From Azospirillum oryzae (GTDB lineage Bacteria > Pseudomonadota > Alphaproteobacteria > Azospirillales > Azospirillaceae), in NCBI RefSeq assembly GCF_900177515.1, contig NZ_FXAK01000009.1:124001-188000 (forward strand): a stretch of 64,000 nt of DNA, read 5' to 3'. Shown here piece after piece: positions 33,271-42,199 of the stretch. Made by a program: the position numbers and the translations under genes. The stretch's first letter is position 1. The number at the start of each line of letters is the position of its first letter. The notes under the pieces were generated by a model. The model saw only the letters and a list, made by a program, of their open reading frames with translations, was not told the DNA's origin and searched no databases.

Positions 33271-33825
33271 ATGAAGGAATGCCCACGTCTTGCTGCACTG
33301 GGGCGCCGCCAGTTCCTGCGCGGTGGCGCGGTGGCGGCAGCCGGCGCCGCGGCTGTCTCGGTCGTCTCCACCACTCCGGCCAGAGCCGTCGTTCCCGCCG
33401 CCCGCGTCGATTACCCGGCCAGCCGCCTCGCCAACGTCAGGGACCTCAAGGTCAACGAGCCGATGCAGATCGCCTATCCGGACGCGGACTCCCCCGGCGT
33501 TCTGATCAAGCTCGGGACTCCGGTCGATGGCGGAGCCGGACCCGACCGCGACATCGTCGCCTATTCGACGCTCTGTCCGCACAAGGGCTTTCCGCTCGCC
33601 TATGACTCCACCGACAAGACCTTGAGCTGTCCCGGCCACTTCTCACGCTTCGACTGCGAGAAGGAGGGGCAGCAGGTGTGGGGGCACGCCACCCAGAACC
33701 TGGCGATGTTCCGTCTGACCGTCGACACGGCGGGCGATATCCGGGCCGTCGGCGCCGACGAGCTGATCTACGGCCGCACCCGCAACGTGCTGAGCGAGAA
33801 CACCGTGTCGCTGCGGCGCGGGTGA
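33271..33825 (+). CDS. aioB: Arsenite oxidase small (Rieske) subunit AioB
   Basis: A 184-residue periplasmic subunit with a twin-arginine signal (GRRQFLRGG). Rieske [2Fe-2S] ligands are Cys102 and His104 (CPHKGF) and Cys120 and His123 (CPGHFS). The two extra cysteines that form a disulfide in many Rieske proteins are replaced by Phe107 and Gly122, as in some alphaproteobacterial AioB. This usually lowers stability or potential. It precedes aioA by 11 bases, and the Tat signal probably exports the AioAB pair together. Confidence 0.93.
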   Translation: MKECPRLAALGRRQFLRGGAVAAAGAAAVSVVSTTPARAVVPAARVDYPASRLANVRDLKVNEPMQIAYPDADSPGVLIKLGTPVDGGAGPDRDIVAYSTLCPHKGFPLAYDSTDKTLSCPGHFSRFDCEKEGQQVWGHATQNLAMFRLTVDTAGDIRAVGADELIYGRTRNVLSENTVSLRRG

Positions 33826-33836
33826 GGGAGGACACC

Positions 33837-36305
33837 ATGACCTACAAGACCGGTATCGACCAGCTGCCGATCCCGCCCAAGGACGCCAAGGTTCAGAACG
33901 TCACCTGCGACTTCTGCATCGTCGGCTGCGGCTACAAGGCGATTTCCTGGCCTATCGACCGCCAAGGCGGGGCGGACGCCGGCGACAATGTCTTCGGCGA
34001 GGATCTGAACCAGCAGCAAGGGGCGGAAAGCCCTGCCTGGTACAACCCATCCATGTACAATGTCGTCCAGCAGGACAGCCGTCTGGTCCACCTCATCATC
34101 AAGCCGGACAAGGCGTGCGAGGTCAATGCGGGTCTCAATTCGGTCCGCGGCGGACGGATGGGGGTGACGCGCTACTCCGAGCAGACCGGAACCATGACGG
34201 CCCGGCTCACCCAGCCGATGGTCTGGCGCTACTCGCAGATGATGCCGACCTCCTGGGACGATTCCCTGTCCCTGGTGGCCGATGTGACCCGGCGGGTGAT
34301 CGAGGAGATGGGGGAGGACGGCGTCATCGTCTCCGCCTTCGACCATGGCGGAGCGGCCGGCGGTTACGAGAACACCTGGGGGACCGGCAAGCTCTATTTC
34401 GATGCGATGAAGGTGAAGAACATCCGCATCCACAATCGCCCGGCCTACAACTCCGAGGTCCATGCCAGCCGCGACATGGGGGTTGGAGAGCTCAACAACA
34501 GCTATGAAGACGCCGAACTGGCGGACACCATCTTCGTGGTCGGCGCCAACCCTTTGGAGAACCAGACCAATTACTTCCTCGCCCACTGGGTGCCGAACCT
34601 GCGCGGCGAGACGCTCGACAAGAAGCGGCAGATGCTGGCGTCCGAGGCTCATGCTCCGGCCAGGATCATCATCGTCGATCCACGCCGCACCGTGTCGGTG
34701 AACGCCTGCGAGGCGGTGGCCGGCAAGGAGAACGTCCTGCACCTCGCCATCGCTCCCGGCACCGACCTGGTGCTGTTGAACGCGCTGCTGACCGAGGTGG
34801 TCAGCAAGGGCTGGCAGGCCAATGACTTCATCGCCCAGCATACGGTCGGCTTCGACGAAGCCGTGGCCGCCAACCGCATATCGGTCGAGGATGCCGCGGC
34901 GGTCACCGGACTGGCGTCCGCCGACATTCGCAAAGCCGCGCAGTGGATCGCCGAGCCGAAGGCGGGCGGCACGCAGCGCCGCACCATGCATGCCTATGAA
35001 AAGGGCCTGATCTGGGGCAACGACAACTATCGCACCAACGCCGCCATGGTGAACCTCGCCCTCGCCACCTGGAACGTCGGGCGGGAGGGCACCGGCTGCG
35101 TGCGGCTCGGCGGCCATCAGGAGGGCTATGTGCGGCCCTCCGATGCCCATGTCGGCCGTCCGGCGGCCTATGTCGACCAATTGTTGATCTCCGGCCAGGG
35201 TGGTGTTCACCATGTCTGGGCAACCGACCATTTCAAGTCGACGCTCAACGCCGAGGAGTTCCGCCGCATCTACCGGCGCCGGACCAATCTGGTGAAGGAG
35301 GCGATGGACAGCGTGCCCTACGGCGATCGCCAGGCCCAGCTGGAGCAGATCGTCGCTGCCATCAAGCGCGGCGGCCTGTTCAGCGTGGTGGTCGACATCC
35401 TGCCGACCCAGATCGGCGAGGCCGCCCATGTGTGGCTGCCGGCAGCGACCGCCGGCGAGATGAACCTGACCTCGATGAACGGCGAGCGGCGGCTGCGGCT
35501 GACCGAGCGCTATATGGACCCGCCGGGCGTCGCGATGCCCGATGCGCTGATTGCCGCCCGGATGGCCAATGCCATCGAGGCCTCCTTCCGAAAGGCCGGC
35601 AACGGCGCCTACGCCGATCAGTTCAAGGGCAAGTTCGACTGGAAGACCGAGGAAGACGCCTTCATGGACGGCTACCACGAACACGCCGAGGGCGGGAAGT
35701 TCGTGACCTATGACCGGTTGCGGAGCATGGGCACGAACGGCGTCCATGAGCCGGTGGTCGGCTTTGAGAATGGCCGGCTGATCGGCACCAAGCGGCTCTA
35801 CACCGACGGCAAGTTCAAGACGGCCGATGGCCGGGCCAAGTTCATGAAGGCCGAGTGGCGCGGCCTCCAGGTTGCCGGTCGCGAGCAGCAGCGGGAGAAG
35901 TATGCCTTCCTGATCAACAACGGGCGCAACAACCTTGTCTGGCAGAACGCCTTCTATGACCAGCACACCCCCTTCGTGCGCGAGCGCATGCCGGTCGCCC
36001 CCATCGAGATGAACCCGGGCGACATGACGACGCTGGGGCTACAGGCCGGCGATCTCGTGGAGGTCTACAACGACGTCGGCTCGACCCAGGCGATGGTCTA
36101 TCCGACGCCCGCCGCAAAGCCCGGGCAAGCCTTCATGCTCTTCATCGCGCCGACCGGGCAGGTCGGCAACGTGATCAGCAAGGCCACCAACGAGTTGATG
36201 ATTCCCGATTATAAGAACGTTTGGGCCAACATCCGCCGGATCGGACATGTGCCGAGCGCCGACGGGATGAGCTTCAAGAACATCGAATATCCGCAGACTC
36301 TTTAG
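33837..36305 (+). CDS. aioA: Arsenite oxidase large (molybdenum) subunit AioA
   Basis: This 822-residue DMSO-reductase-family enzyme oxidises arsenite to arsenate at a molybdo-bispterin centre. The [3Fe-4S] cluster motif is TCDFCIVGC with Cys24, Cys27 and Cys31. Family stretches are present, such as RIHNRPAYNSEVHASRDMG (cut) and VGREGTGCVRLGGHQEGYVRP. It has no signal of its own, so it relies on AioB for export. GGGAGG lies 5 bases before the ATG. No cytochrome c gene follows, so the electron acceptor is elsewhere. Confidence 0.95.
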   Translation: MTYKTGIDQLPIPPKDAKVQNVTCDFCIVGCGYKAISWPIDRQGGADAGDNVFGEDLNQQQGAESPAWYNPSMYNVVQQDSRLVHLIIKPDKACEVNAGLNSVRGGRMGVTRYSEQTGTMTARLTQPMVWRYSQMMPTSWDDSLSLVADVTRRVIEEMGEDGVIVSAFDHGGAAGGYENTWGTGKLYFDAMKVKNIRIHNRPAYNSEVHASRDMGVGELNNSYEDAELADTIFVVGANPLENQTNYFLAHWVPNLRGETLDKKRQMLASEAHAPARIIIVDPRRTVSVNACEAVAGKENVLHLAIAPGTDLVLLNALLTEVVSKGWQANDFIAQHTVGFDEAVAANRISVEDAAAVTGLASADIRKAAQWIAEPKAGGTQRRTMHAYEKGLIWGNDNYRTNAAMVNLALATWNVGREGTGCVRLGGHQEGYVRPSDAHVGRPAAYVDQLLISGQGGVHHVWATDHFKSTLNAEEFRRIYRRRTNLVKEAMDSVPYGDRQAQLEQIVAAIKRGGLFSVVVDILPTQIGEAAHVWLPAATAGEMNLTSMNGERRLRLTERYMDPPGVAMPDALIAARMANAIEASFRKAGNGAYADQFKGKFDWKTEEDAFMDGYHEHAEGGKFVTYDRLRSMGTNGVHEPVVGFENGRLIGTKRLYTDGKFKTADGRAKFMKAEWRGLQVAGREQQREKYAFLINNGRNNLVWQNAFYDQHTPFVRERMPVAPIEMNPGDMTTLGLQAGDLVEVYNDVGSTQAMVYPTPAAKPGQAFMLFIAPTGQVGNVISKATNELMIPDYKNVWANIRRIGHVPSADGMSFKNIEYPQTL

Positions 36306-36410
36306 GACCGCTTCGGCTCGCTTTGCGAGGGGGGACGTGCCTCCCCTCGCTCTTCTACCCGGGGCATCACCTGATACGACCAGACAGATCCCCGTTCGGA
36401 CTGCCAAAGG

Positions 36411-37502
36411 TCAGTGCGCGGAGGCGGCCAGACTGTCGATCAAGCGCCGTGCGGTGTCTCGCGCCGATCGTCCGACCCCGATCAGGGTGGCCGATGCCGG
36501 GCCGGTCCACCCTCCGTAGCCGACGAACCAGAGCCGAGGCTCCCGCACGGAACGGGTTCCCTCCAGCGCGACCGTGCCGTTCTCTTCCACGATCCCAAGG
36601 CCGGCGACATGGTCGAGGGCCGGACGGAAGCCGGTGCACCAGATCACGGCATCGACCGCGCTGCGCGTCCCATCCGCCCACTCCACGCCGCCATCGAAGA
36701 ACCGGCTGAAGGGGCGGACGGCCTGAAGCACGCCCCGGCCCCGCGCCTCGACCACCGGCGGCACCATCACGATATCTCCGAAACCGCCGGCGGGTACGGC
36801 TTGCCCACGCCCTTCTTGCAGCGCCTTGACCCGTTCCGTCGCCCGGCGGAACAGCTCACGGCCGTCGACCTCGTCCGGGAGGAAGGCCGGTGGGCGCTCG
36901 GTCACCCAAATGGTGTCGGCAACCTTGGACAGCTCCGCCAGAATCTGTGCGCCGGAATTCCCACCACCGACCACCAGTACGCGTTGCCCGGCGAAGACTG
37001 TGGGCTCGCTATAGATGCTGGAGTGCAGCTGAAGGCCGCGGAATGCCTCCTGGCCGGGATAGCTTGGGACGACCGGGTGCCGCCAGGTTCCGGTGGTGCT
37101 GACCACCATCCGGGCCATCCAGATCCCTTGATCGCACACGACCCGCAGCCGGTCGCCGTCGGCACGCTCGACCGACCGCACCATCACCGGCCGGCGAACC
37201 GGAAGCTCGTAGCGGGCCTCATAGCGGGCCAGGTATTCGAGGATATCGTCCCGGCTGGGATAGTCCTGATCATCCCCGGCCAGCCGCCAGCCCGGCAGCG
37301 AAGACCACGCCGCAGGTGAAAATAGCCGCAGGGACTGCCACGCATGCCGCCAGGCGCCGCCGGGGCCGTCCTCCGCATCGAGGATGATGAAGGACAGGCC
37401 GGAACGCCGCAGATGGTAACCGACGGCCAGGCCGGCTTGGCCGCCACCGATCACCACCACATCCACGATGCCTGTCTGTGCCATCATTGAGTCCGTCTGC
37501 AT
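36411..37502 (-). CDS. ArsO-like flavin-dependent monooxygenase
   Basis: A 363-residue FAD/NADPH enzyme. It has the FAD motif VIGGGQAGLAVGYHLRR near the N terminus and the NADPH motif VLVVGGGNSGAQILAEL near residue 185. An ATG-like motif (WCTGFRPALDH) lies near residue 305. This is the layout of the ArsO/CzcO-type single-component flavoproteins often found in ars clusters, whose exact substrate is unclear. It is divergent from arsR, so both may share control. The start could be the ATG at 37487 or 37484 instead. Confidence 0.8.
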   Translation of the reverse strand: MQTDSMMAQTGIVDVVVIGGGQAGLAVGYHLRRSGLSFIILDAEDGPGGAWRHAWQSLRLFSPAAWSSLPGWRLAGDDQDYPSRDDILEYLARYEARYELPVRRPVMVRSVERADGDRLRVVCDQGIWMARMVVSTTGTWRHPVVPSYPGQEAFRGLQLHSSIYSEPTVFAGQRVLVVGGGNSGAQILAELSKVADTIWVTERPPAFLPDEVDGRELFRRATERVKALQEGRGQAVPAGGFGDIVMVPPVVEARGRGVLQAVRPFSRFFDGGVEWADGTRSAVDAVIWCTGFRPALDHVAGLGIVEENGTVALEGTRSVREPRLWFVGYGGWTGPASATLIGVGRSARDTARRLIDSLAASAH

Positions 37503-37643
37503 CGGTCCATCCGTCTTTACTGAATCCTTCGGAGCATGGCGGCCGGCTGAGCTCGGCTACCGATCAAGCGAACGCCCTGTCCCCAACATGGCATCGGTGG
37601 CTGCGTCAACTCCTGCGTCGAGCTGCCGCATGCCTGAACCGGA

Positions 37644-37663
37644 ATATGCGGTGTTCAGCATAT
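37644..37663. promoter_or_regulatory. Candidate ArsR operator
   Basis: ATATGC-N8-GCATAT, a perfect inverted repeat 25 bases before the arsR start, in an AT-rich island (37640-37690) between divergent arsO-like and arsR genes. A repressor here could block both. Confidence 0.55.
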
Positions 37664-37687
37664 GAAAAAACCCTTATATTTTCTTCC

Positions 37688-38038
37688 ATGGAATTCGCAT
37701 CCACCATCTTCTCCGCACTGTCCGATCCGACGCGCCTGCGCGCTTTCGTGCTGATGGCCCGGGAAGGTGAACTTTGCGTCTGTGAACTCACCCATGCCTT
37801 GGACATCGCACAACCCAAGGCATCGAAGCATCTGGCAACCCTGCGGGAGGCCGGACTGGTCCGGGTGCGTCGCGACGCGCAGTGGATGCTCTACGCAATC
37901 GCCGATGACCTGCAGCCGTGGGCGCGCGCCGTCATCACCGCGGCAGTGGATGCTCTGACGGAAGACGCCGTGCATCAGGCCGATTGGGCCCGTCTGCGCG
38001 GTATGCAGGGGCGTCCCTCCCGCTACCGGGCTGCCTGA
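37688..38038 (+). CDS. arsR: ArsR-family arsenite-responsive repressor
   Basis: A 116-residue winged-helix repressor. The metal site ELCVCEL (Cys30, Cys32) lies at the start of the DNA-binding helix, the type 1 (E. coli-like) arrangement. The recognition helix is QPKASKHLATLREAGLV. It is followed 20 bases later by a permease and then a small thioredoxin, so it likely controls this three-gene operon and perhaps the divergent flavoprotein. The start ATG gives the standard N terminus; longer upstream starts have no family support. Confidence 0.9.
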   Translation: MEFASTIFSALSDPTRLRAFVLMAREGELCVCELTHALDIAQPKASKHLATLREAGLVRVRRDAQWMLYAIADDLQPWARAVITAAVDALTEDAVHQADWARLRGMQGRPSRYRAA

Positions 38039-38058
38039 TCGGCGCCCAGGAGGCCGAC

Positions 38059-39024
38059 ATGTTCGAGGTCTTCACCCTGCTTGCCGACTGGGCGGCCTAC
38101 CGCCTTCTCGGCTTGACGCCGGCAACAAAACTGGCCGATGCGGTCCATTTCTTCGTCGAGGACACCTCGAAGATCTTCGTGCTGCTGGCCGTCATCGTCT
38201 TCGTGATGGGGCTGTTCCGCACGCTGCTGTCACCGGAGAAGGTCCGCGGCTACATCGAGGGCAGGTCGCGCGGAGTCGGCTACGGACTGGCCGCGGTGCT
38301 GGGCGCCGTGACGCCGTTCTGCTCCTGCTCGTCGGTGCCGCTGTTCATCGGTTTCCTGGAGGCAGGCATCCCGGTCGGCGTCACCATGGCCTTCCTCATC
38401 ACCTCCCCCTTGGTGAACGAGGTGGCGGTCGTGATCCTGGCCTCCATCATGGGATGGAAGCTGACAGCCATCTATGTCGCCACCGGAATGGGCATCGGCA
38501 TTGTCGGTGGCGTGCTGATCGACCGATTGCGCATGGAACGCTATGTCGAGGATTACGTCTGGAAGATCCGCATGGGCGCTGTCGTGCGAACCGAGACAGA
38601 TACCTCGCTCAGCGGTCGCATCCGGTATGCCTGGGGTGAGGTGACCGACATCGTGGGGCGCATCTGGCTCTACGTGATCGTCGGCATCGGCATCGGCGCC
38701 GCCCTGCATGGCTACGTTCCCCAGGAACTGTTCGCGGAATACGCCTCGGCCGACAACCCGTTCGCCGTCCCCGTGGCCGTGCTGATGGGGCTGCCGCTCT
38801 ATTCGAACGCCACCGGGGTCATTCCGGTGGCCGAGGCCCTGCTCGCCAAGGCGGTTCCCATCGGTACGGTGATCGCCTTCATGATGAGCGTCGTCGCCAT
38901 CTCGCCTCCCGAGTTCATCATGCTCCGCAAGGTGCTCAAGGTCCCGATGCTGGCCTTCTTCGGCAGCTTCCTGACCATCGCGTTCATCCTGGTGGGCTAT
39001 CTGCTCAACACCCTTTTTGCGTGA
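38059..39024 (+). CDS. ArsP/DUF318-type permease
   Basis: This 321-residue inner-membrane protein has about eight helices. The family motif TPFCSCSSVPLFIGF holds the adjacent cysteines that could bind trivalent arsenic. The second half repeats the theme with GLPLYSNATGVIPV. ArsP proteins of this family export methylated or aromatic trivalent arsenicals, while close relatives have unknown substrates. CAGGAGG lies 6 bases before the ATG. It is co-transcribed with arsR and the thioredoxin-like gene. Confidence 0.8.
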   Translation: MFEVFTLLADWAAYRLLGLTPATKLADAVHFFVEDTSKIFVLLAVIVFVMGLFRTLLSPEKVRGYIEGRSRGVGYGLAAVLGAVTPFCSCSSVPLFIGFLEAGIPVGVTMAFLITSPLVNEVAVVILASIMGWKLTAIYVATGMGIGIVGGVLIDRLRMERYVEDYVWKIRMGAVVRTETDTSLSGRIRYAWGEVTDIVGRIWLYVIVGIGIGAALHGYVPQELFAEYASADNPFAVPVAVLMGLPLYSNATGVIPVAEALLAKAVPIGTVIAFMMSVVAISPPEFIMLRKVLKVPMLAFFGSFLTIAFILVGYLLNTLFA

Positions 39025-39045
39025 TCCCCGGTAAAGGAGGACATC

Positions 39046-39282
39046 ATGAAGACCGTCAAGGTGCTCGGCTCCGGCTGCAGGAACTGCGTGACCACCGCCA
39101 AGCTGATCGAGGAGAAGGCCGCCGCATTGGGGGTCGCTGTCCAGGTAGAGAAGGTCACCGACATCGCTGCGATCATGGGCTACGGCGTGATGAGCACGCC
39201 GGGCGTGGTCGTCGACGAGAAGGTCGTCCATGCGGGCGGCATCCCCAAGCCGGAGGCGGTCGAGATCTGGCTGAAGGCATGA
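39046..39282 (+). CDS. Small thioredoxin-like (redox-active disulfide) protein
   Basis: A 78-residue thioredoxin-fold protein with CRNC active site at residues 11-14 and the cis-proline region MSTPGVVVDEKVVHAG. This small family nearly always travels with the CxC-containing permeases, suggesting it hands electrons or a bound arsenical to the transporter. It ends the arsR-permease operon, with a strong two-way hairpin just after the stop. Confidence 0.85.
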   Translation: MKTVKVLGSGCRNCVTTAKLIEEKAAALGVAVQVEKVTDIAAIMGYGVMSTPGVVVDEKVVHAGGIPKPEAVEIWLKA

Positions 39283-39289
39283 TCCGCCG

Positions 39290-39343
39290 GGCATCCCAGG
39301 CAATGATGGCAGGACGTGGTCTGCCATCATTGCCTGGGATGCC
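39290..39343. terminator. 23-bp perfect inverted repeat between convergent genes
   Basis: Two 23-base arms (39290-39312 and 39321-39343) are exactly complementary with an 8-base loop. The arms begin GGCATCCCAGGCAATGATGG. It sits between the convergent thioredoxin-like and arsH genes and should stop transcription from both sides. Confidence 0.8.
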
Positions 39344-39344
39344 G

Positions 39345-40106
39345 TCACGCTGTTCTTTCGCCGTTCATCGCTGCAGCGGCCAGAGCCTTCGCCTCGGTTT
39401 CGACCTTGAGCCCGGCCTCTCGGCGCTCGCTGTAGCGGTCGGTCAGGTAGTCGCTGCGGTCGCGCACCAAGAGGGTGAACTTGACCAACTCCTCCATCAC
39501 GTCCACCACGCGGTCGTAATAGGGCGACGGCTTCATCCGCCCGGCCTCGTCGAACTCCTGATAGGCCTTGGCGACGGAGGACTGGTTGGGGATGGTGACC
39601 ATCCGCATCCAGCGCCCCAGCACGCGCATGGCGTTGACCGCGTTGAAGGATTGCGAGCCGCCGGACACCTGCATCACCGCCAGCGTCCGCCCTTGCGTCG
39701 GCCGGACGCCGCCGCTTTCCAGCGGCAGCCAGTCGATCTGGCACTTCAGGATGCCGGTGATGGTGCCGTGCCGCTCCGGGCTGACCCACACCTGGCCTTC
39801 CGACCATTGCGACAGGGCGCGCAGCTCCGCCACCTTGGGGTGGTCGGCCGGAACGCTGTCCGGCAGCGGCAGGTCGCGCGGGTCGAAGATGCGCGTCTCG
39901 GCACCCATGCGCTGAAGCAGACGGGCGGCTTCCTCGGCCAGGAAGCGGCTGTAGGAGCGCTCCCGCAGCGAGCCGTAGAGCAGCAGGATGCGCGGCGGGT
40001 GGGTCGACGGCCGTTCCGGTGTCAGCCTGTCGAGGTCGGGCACATCGAAATAGGCCTCGTCCAGGCTCGGCAAGGAGTCGCGTCCGGTGCTCTCGATGTC
40101 ATGCAT
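39345..40106 (-). CDS. arsH: Organoarsenical oxidase ArsH
   Basis: This 253-residue flavodoxin-like NADPH:FMN oxidoreductase oxidises trivalent organoarsenicals to less toxic pentavalent forms. Family motifs are LLLYGSLRERSYSRFLAEEA (FMN phosphate loop GSLRxxSYSR), the SPERHGTITGILKCQIDWLP region and QVSGGSQSFNAVN. Normal length. It overlaps the acr3 stop by 8 bases and is the last gene of the second ars operon. Confidence 0.93.
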   Translation of the reverse strand: MHDIESTGRDSLPSLDEAYFDVPDLDRLTPERPSTHPPRILLLYGSLRERSYSRFLAEEAARLLQRMGAETRIFDPRDLPLPDSVPADHPKVAELRALSQWSEGQVWVSPERHGTITGILKCQIDWLPLESGGVRPTQGRTLAVMQVSGGSQSFNAVNAMRVLGRWMRMVTIPNQSSVAKAYQEFDEAGRMKPSPYYDRVVDVMEELVKFTLLVRDRSDYLTDRYSERREAGLKVETEAKALAAAAMNGERTA

Positions 40107-41172
40107 GGGTGCGTCCCTCGTACCAGGGCTTGGTCGCCTTGACGATCTTCACCACCGACAGCATCACCGGCACCTCGACCAGCACGCCGACCACGGTGGC
40201 GAGCGCCGCGCCGGAACCCAGCCCGAACAGGCTGATGGCGGCGGCGACCGCGAGTTCAAAGAAGTTGGAGGCACCGATCAGCGCCGCCGGCGCTGCCACG
40301 CACCACGCCACCCCGAACCGGCGCGACAGCCAATAGGCCAGTCCGGCGTTGAAATAGACCTGGATCAGGATCGGCACCGCCAGCAGCAGGATGACCAGCG
40401 GCTGGGCCAGGATCTGCTCGCCCTGGAAGCCGAACAGCAGCACCAGCGTGGTCAGCAGCGCCACCAGCGAGATCGGCTGGATCAGGTCCAGTGTGCGCTT
40501 CAGCGCGGGTTCGCCGCCGGTGGTCAGCAGGCTGCGGCGCCAGAGCTGGGCGGCGACGACGGGGATGACGATGTAGAGCAGCACCGACAGCAGCAGCGTG
40601 TCCCACGGAACGGTGATCGATGCGACGCCCAGCAGCAGCCCGACCAGCGGCGCGAAGGCGAAGACCATGATGATGTCGTTCAGCGCCACCTGGCTCAGCG
40701 TGTAGTGCGGCTCGCCCTCGCACAGGTTCGACCAGACGAAGACCATGGCGGTGCAGGGCGCCGCCGCCAGCAGGATCAGGCCGGCGATGTAGGAGGAAAT
40801 CTGGTCCTGCGGGAGCAGCGGGGCGAACAGGTTTCCGATGAACAGCGTGCCCAGCAGCGCCATCGAGAAGGGCTTGACAGCCCAATTGATGAACAGCGTC
40901 ACTCCGACGCCGCGCCAGTGCTCCTTGACCTGCCCCAGCGCGCCGAGGTCGATCTTCAGCAGCATCGGCACGATCATCAGCCAGATCAACACAGCCACCG
41001 GCAGATTGACCTTGGCGACCTCCGCCGCGGCGATGGCCTGGAACAGGCCGGGCACCAGATGGCCGAGCGCGATGCCGGCGACGATGCAGAGCGCGACCCA
41101 GACGCTGAGGTAACGCTCGAACAGGCCCATGGCGGGGCGGGCCGCCGGGGCGGCATGGATGTCAGCGGTCAT
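40099..41172 (-). CDS. acr3: Arsenite efflux transporter Acr3
   Basis: A 357-residue membrane protein of the Acr3/BART family with ten predicted helices. Family motifs are AAAPCTAMVFVWSNLCEGEP, with the conserved cysteine of helix 4, and the late GASNFFELAVAAAI. It exports arsenite using the proton gradient. The second gene copy for export in the area besides the ArsP-type permease, it deals with inorganic As(III). It lies 12 bases after the arsC gene. Confidence 0.94.
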   Translation of the reverse strand: MTADIHAAPAARPAMGLFERYLSVWVALCIVAGIALGHLVPGLFQAIAAAEVAKVNLPVAVLIWLMIVPMLLKIDLGALGQVKEHWRGVGVTLFINWAVKPFSMALLGTLFIGNLFAPLLPQDQISSYIAGLILLAAAPCTAMVFVWSNLCEGEPHYTLSQVALNDIIMVFAFAPLVGLLLGVASITVPWDTLLLSVLLYIVIPVVAAQLWRRSLLTTGGEPALKRTLDLIQPISLVALLTTLVLLFGFQGEQILAQPLVILLLAVPILIQVYFNAGLAYWLSRRFGVAWCVAAPAALIGASNFFELAVAAAISLFGLGSGAALATVVGVLVEVPVMLSVVKIVKATKPWYEGRTHA

Positions 41173-41184
41173 GATGCGTGTCCG

Positions 41185-41619
41185 TCAGGAGGCTTTGCCG
41201 ATGCGGTGTCCGGCGGCGTCGACGACCTGCTCGCCGTCTTCCTTGGCAAAGGCGCCGCGCTGGGCATCGGGGAGGATGTCGAGCACCGCCTCGGACGGGC
41301 GGCACAGCCGCACGCCGAGTGGCGTCACCACGATCGGCCGGTTGATCAGGATCGGGTGGGCCATCATGGCGTCGAGCAGCTGGTCGTCGCTCAGCGCCGC
41401 GTCGCCGAGCCCGAGCTCGGCATAGGGCGTGCCCTTCTCGCGCAGCACGTCGCGCACCGGCACGCCCATGCGGCGGATCAGATCGGCCAACTCATCGCGC
41501 GTCGGCGGCGTCTTCAGATACTCGATCACCGTCGGCTCGACGCCGCTGTTGCGGATCAGCGCCAGTGTGTTGCGCGAGGTGCCGCAATCCGGGTTGTGGT
41601 AGATGGTGACCGACGTCAT
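41185..41619 (-). CDS. arsC: Glutaredoxin-type arsenate reductase ArsC
   Basis: A 144-residue reductase of the ArsC/Spx fold. The active site HNPDCGTSRNTL has the catalytic cysteine and the H-x3-C-x3-R motif. The PTP-like NRPIVVTPLGVRLCRP segment holds the arsenate-binding arginines. It reduces arsenate to arsenite with glutathione and glutaredoxin, for export by Acr3. It overlaps the other arsenate reductase by 4 bases. Confidence 0.93.
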   Translation of the reverse strand: MTSVTIYHNPDCGTSRNTLALIRNSGVEPTVIEYLKTPPTRDELADLIRRMGVPVRDVLREKGTPYAELGLGDAALSDDQLLDAMMAHPILINRPIVVTPLGVRLCRPSEAVLDILPDAQRGAFAKEDGEQVVDAAGHRIGKAS

Positions 41620-42146
41620 CGCGCGGCCTCCGGGGTGGCGGACGTCCTTCCCATATCGTCCAGCTTGCGCTTCAGCGCCAGCCGGTCGAGCGAGGCGATG
41701 GGCAGGCTGACGAAGGCCTGGATGCGGCGCTGGATCTGCCCGAACACCGTGGCGGTGAAGGCGGCTTTCTCCGCGTCGGTGCCTTGGGCGCTCGACGGGT
41801 CGGGGAAGCCCCAGTGGGCGGTCATCGGCTGGCCGGGCCAGACCGGGCAGACCTCGCCGGCGGCGTTGTCGCAGACGGTGAAGACGAAATCCATGTGCGG
41901 GGCGCCGGGAGCGGCAAACTCGTCCCAGGTCTTAGAGCGCAGCTCGGCGGTCGGAAAGCCGAGCCGTTCCAGCAGGTCATGGACATAGGGGTTGATGCGG
42001 CCGGACGGCTGGCTGCCGGCGCTGAAGCCGCGGAAGCGGCCGCTTCCGCCCTTTTGGCCCTCGCGGTTCAGCAGGCATTCCGCCATGACGCTGCGGGCGC
42101 TGTTGTGGGTGCACAGGAACAGGACGTTATAGACGCGGTCGGTCAT
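41616..42146 (-). CDS. Low-molecular-weight phosphatase-type arsenate reductase
   Basis: This 176-residue protein has the LMW-PTP active loop LFLCTHNSARS near residue 11, which binds arsenate. The DPSSAQG and FTVCDNAAGEVCPVW regions include cysteines that could relay electrons to thioredoxin. It is about 35 residues longer than typical thioredoxin-linked ArsC because of a C-terminal helix. Two unrelated reductase types in one operon suggest use of either glutaredoxin or thioredoxin. The start at 42146 follows family length; an upstream in-frame start adds a basic leader without support. Confidence 0.88.
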   Translation of the reverse strand: MTDRVYNVLFLCTHNSARSVMAECLLNREGQKGGSGRFRGFSAGSQPSGRINPYVHDLLERLGFPTAELRSKTWDEFAAPGAPHMDFVFTVCDNAAGEVCPVWPGQPMTAHWGFPDPSSAQGTDAEKAAFTATVFGQIQRRIQAFVSLPIASLDRLALKRKLDDMGRTSATPEAAR

Positions 42147-42199
42147 CGCTGGGTCGCCTTGTCCATGCCGCGGGGCGCGCGGCGGTTGGGGTCGGGGTG

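Noticed and set aside
33768..35966. 732-codon minus-strand frame opposite aioA
   Set aside because: Mirror frame of a well-supported molybdoenzyme gene; its His/Gly/Asp-rich translation is the usual antisense shadow in GC-rich DNA.
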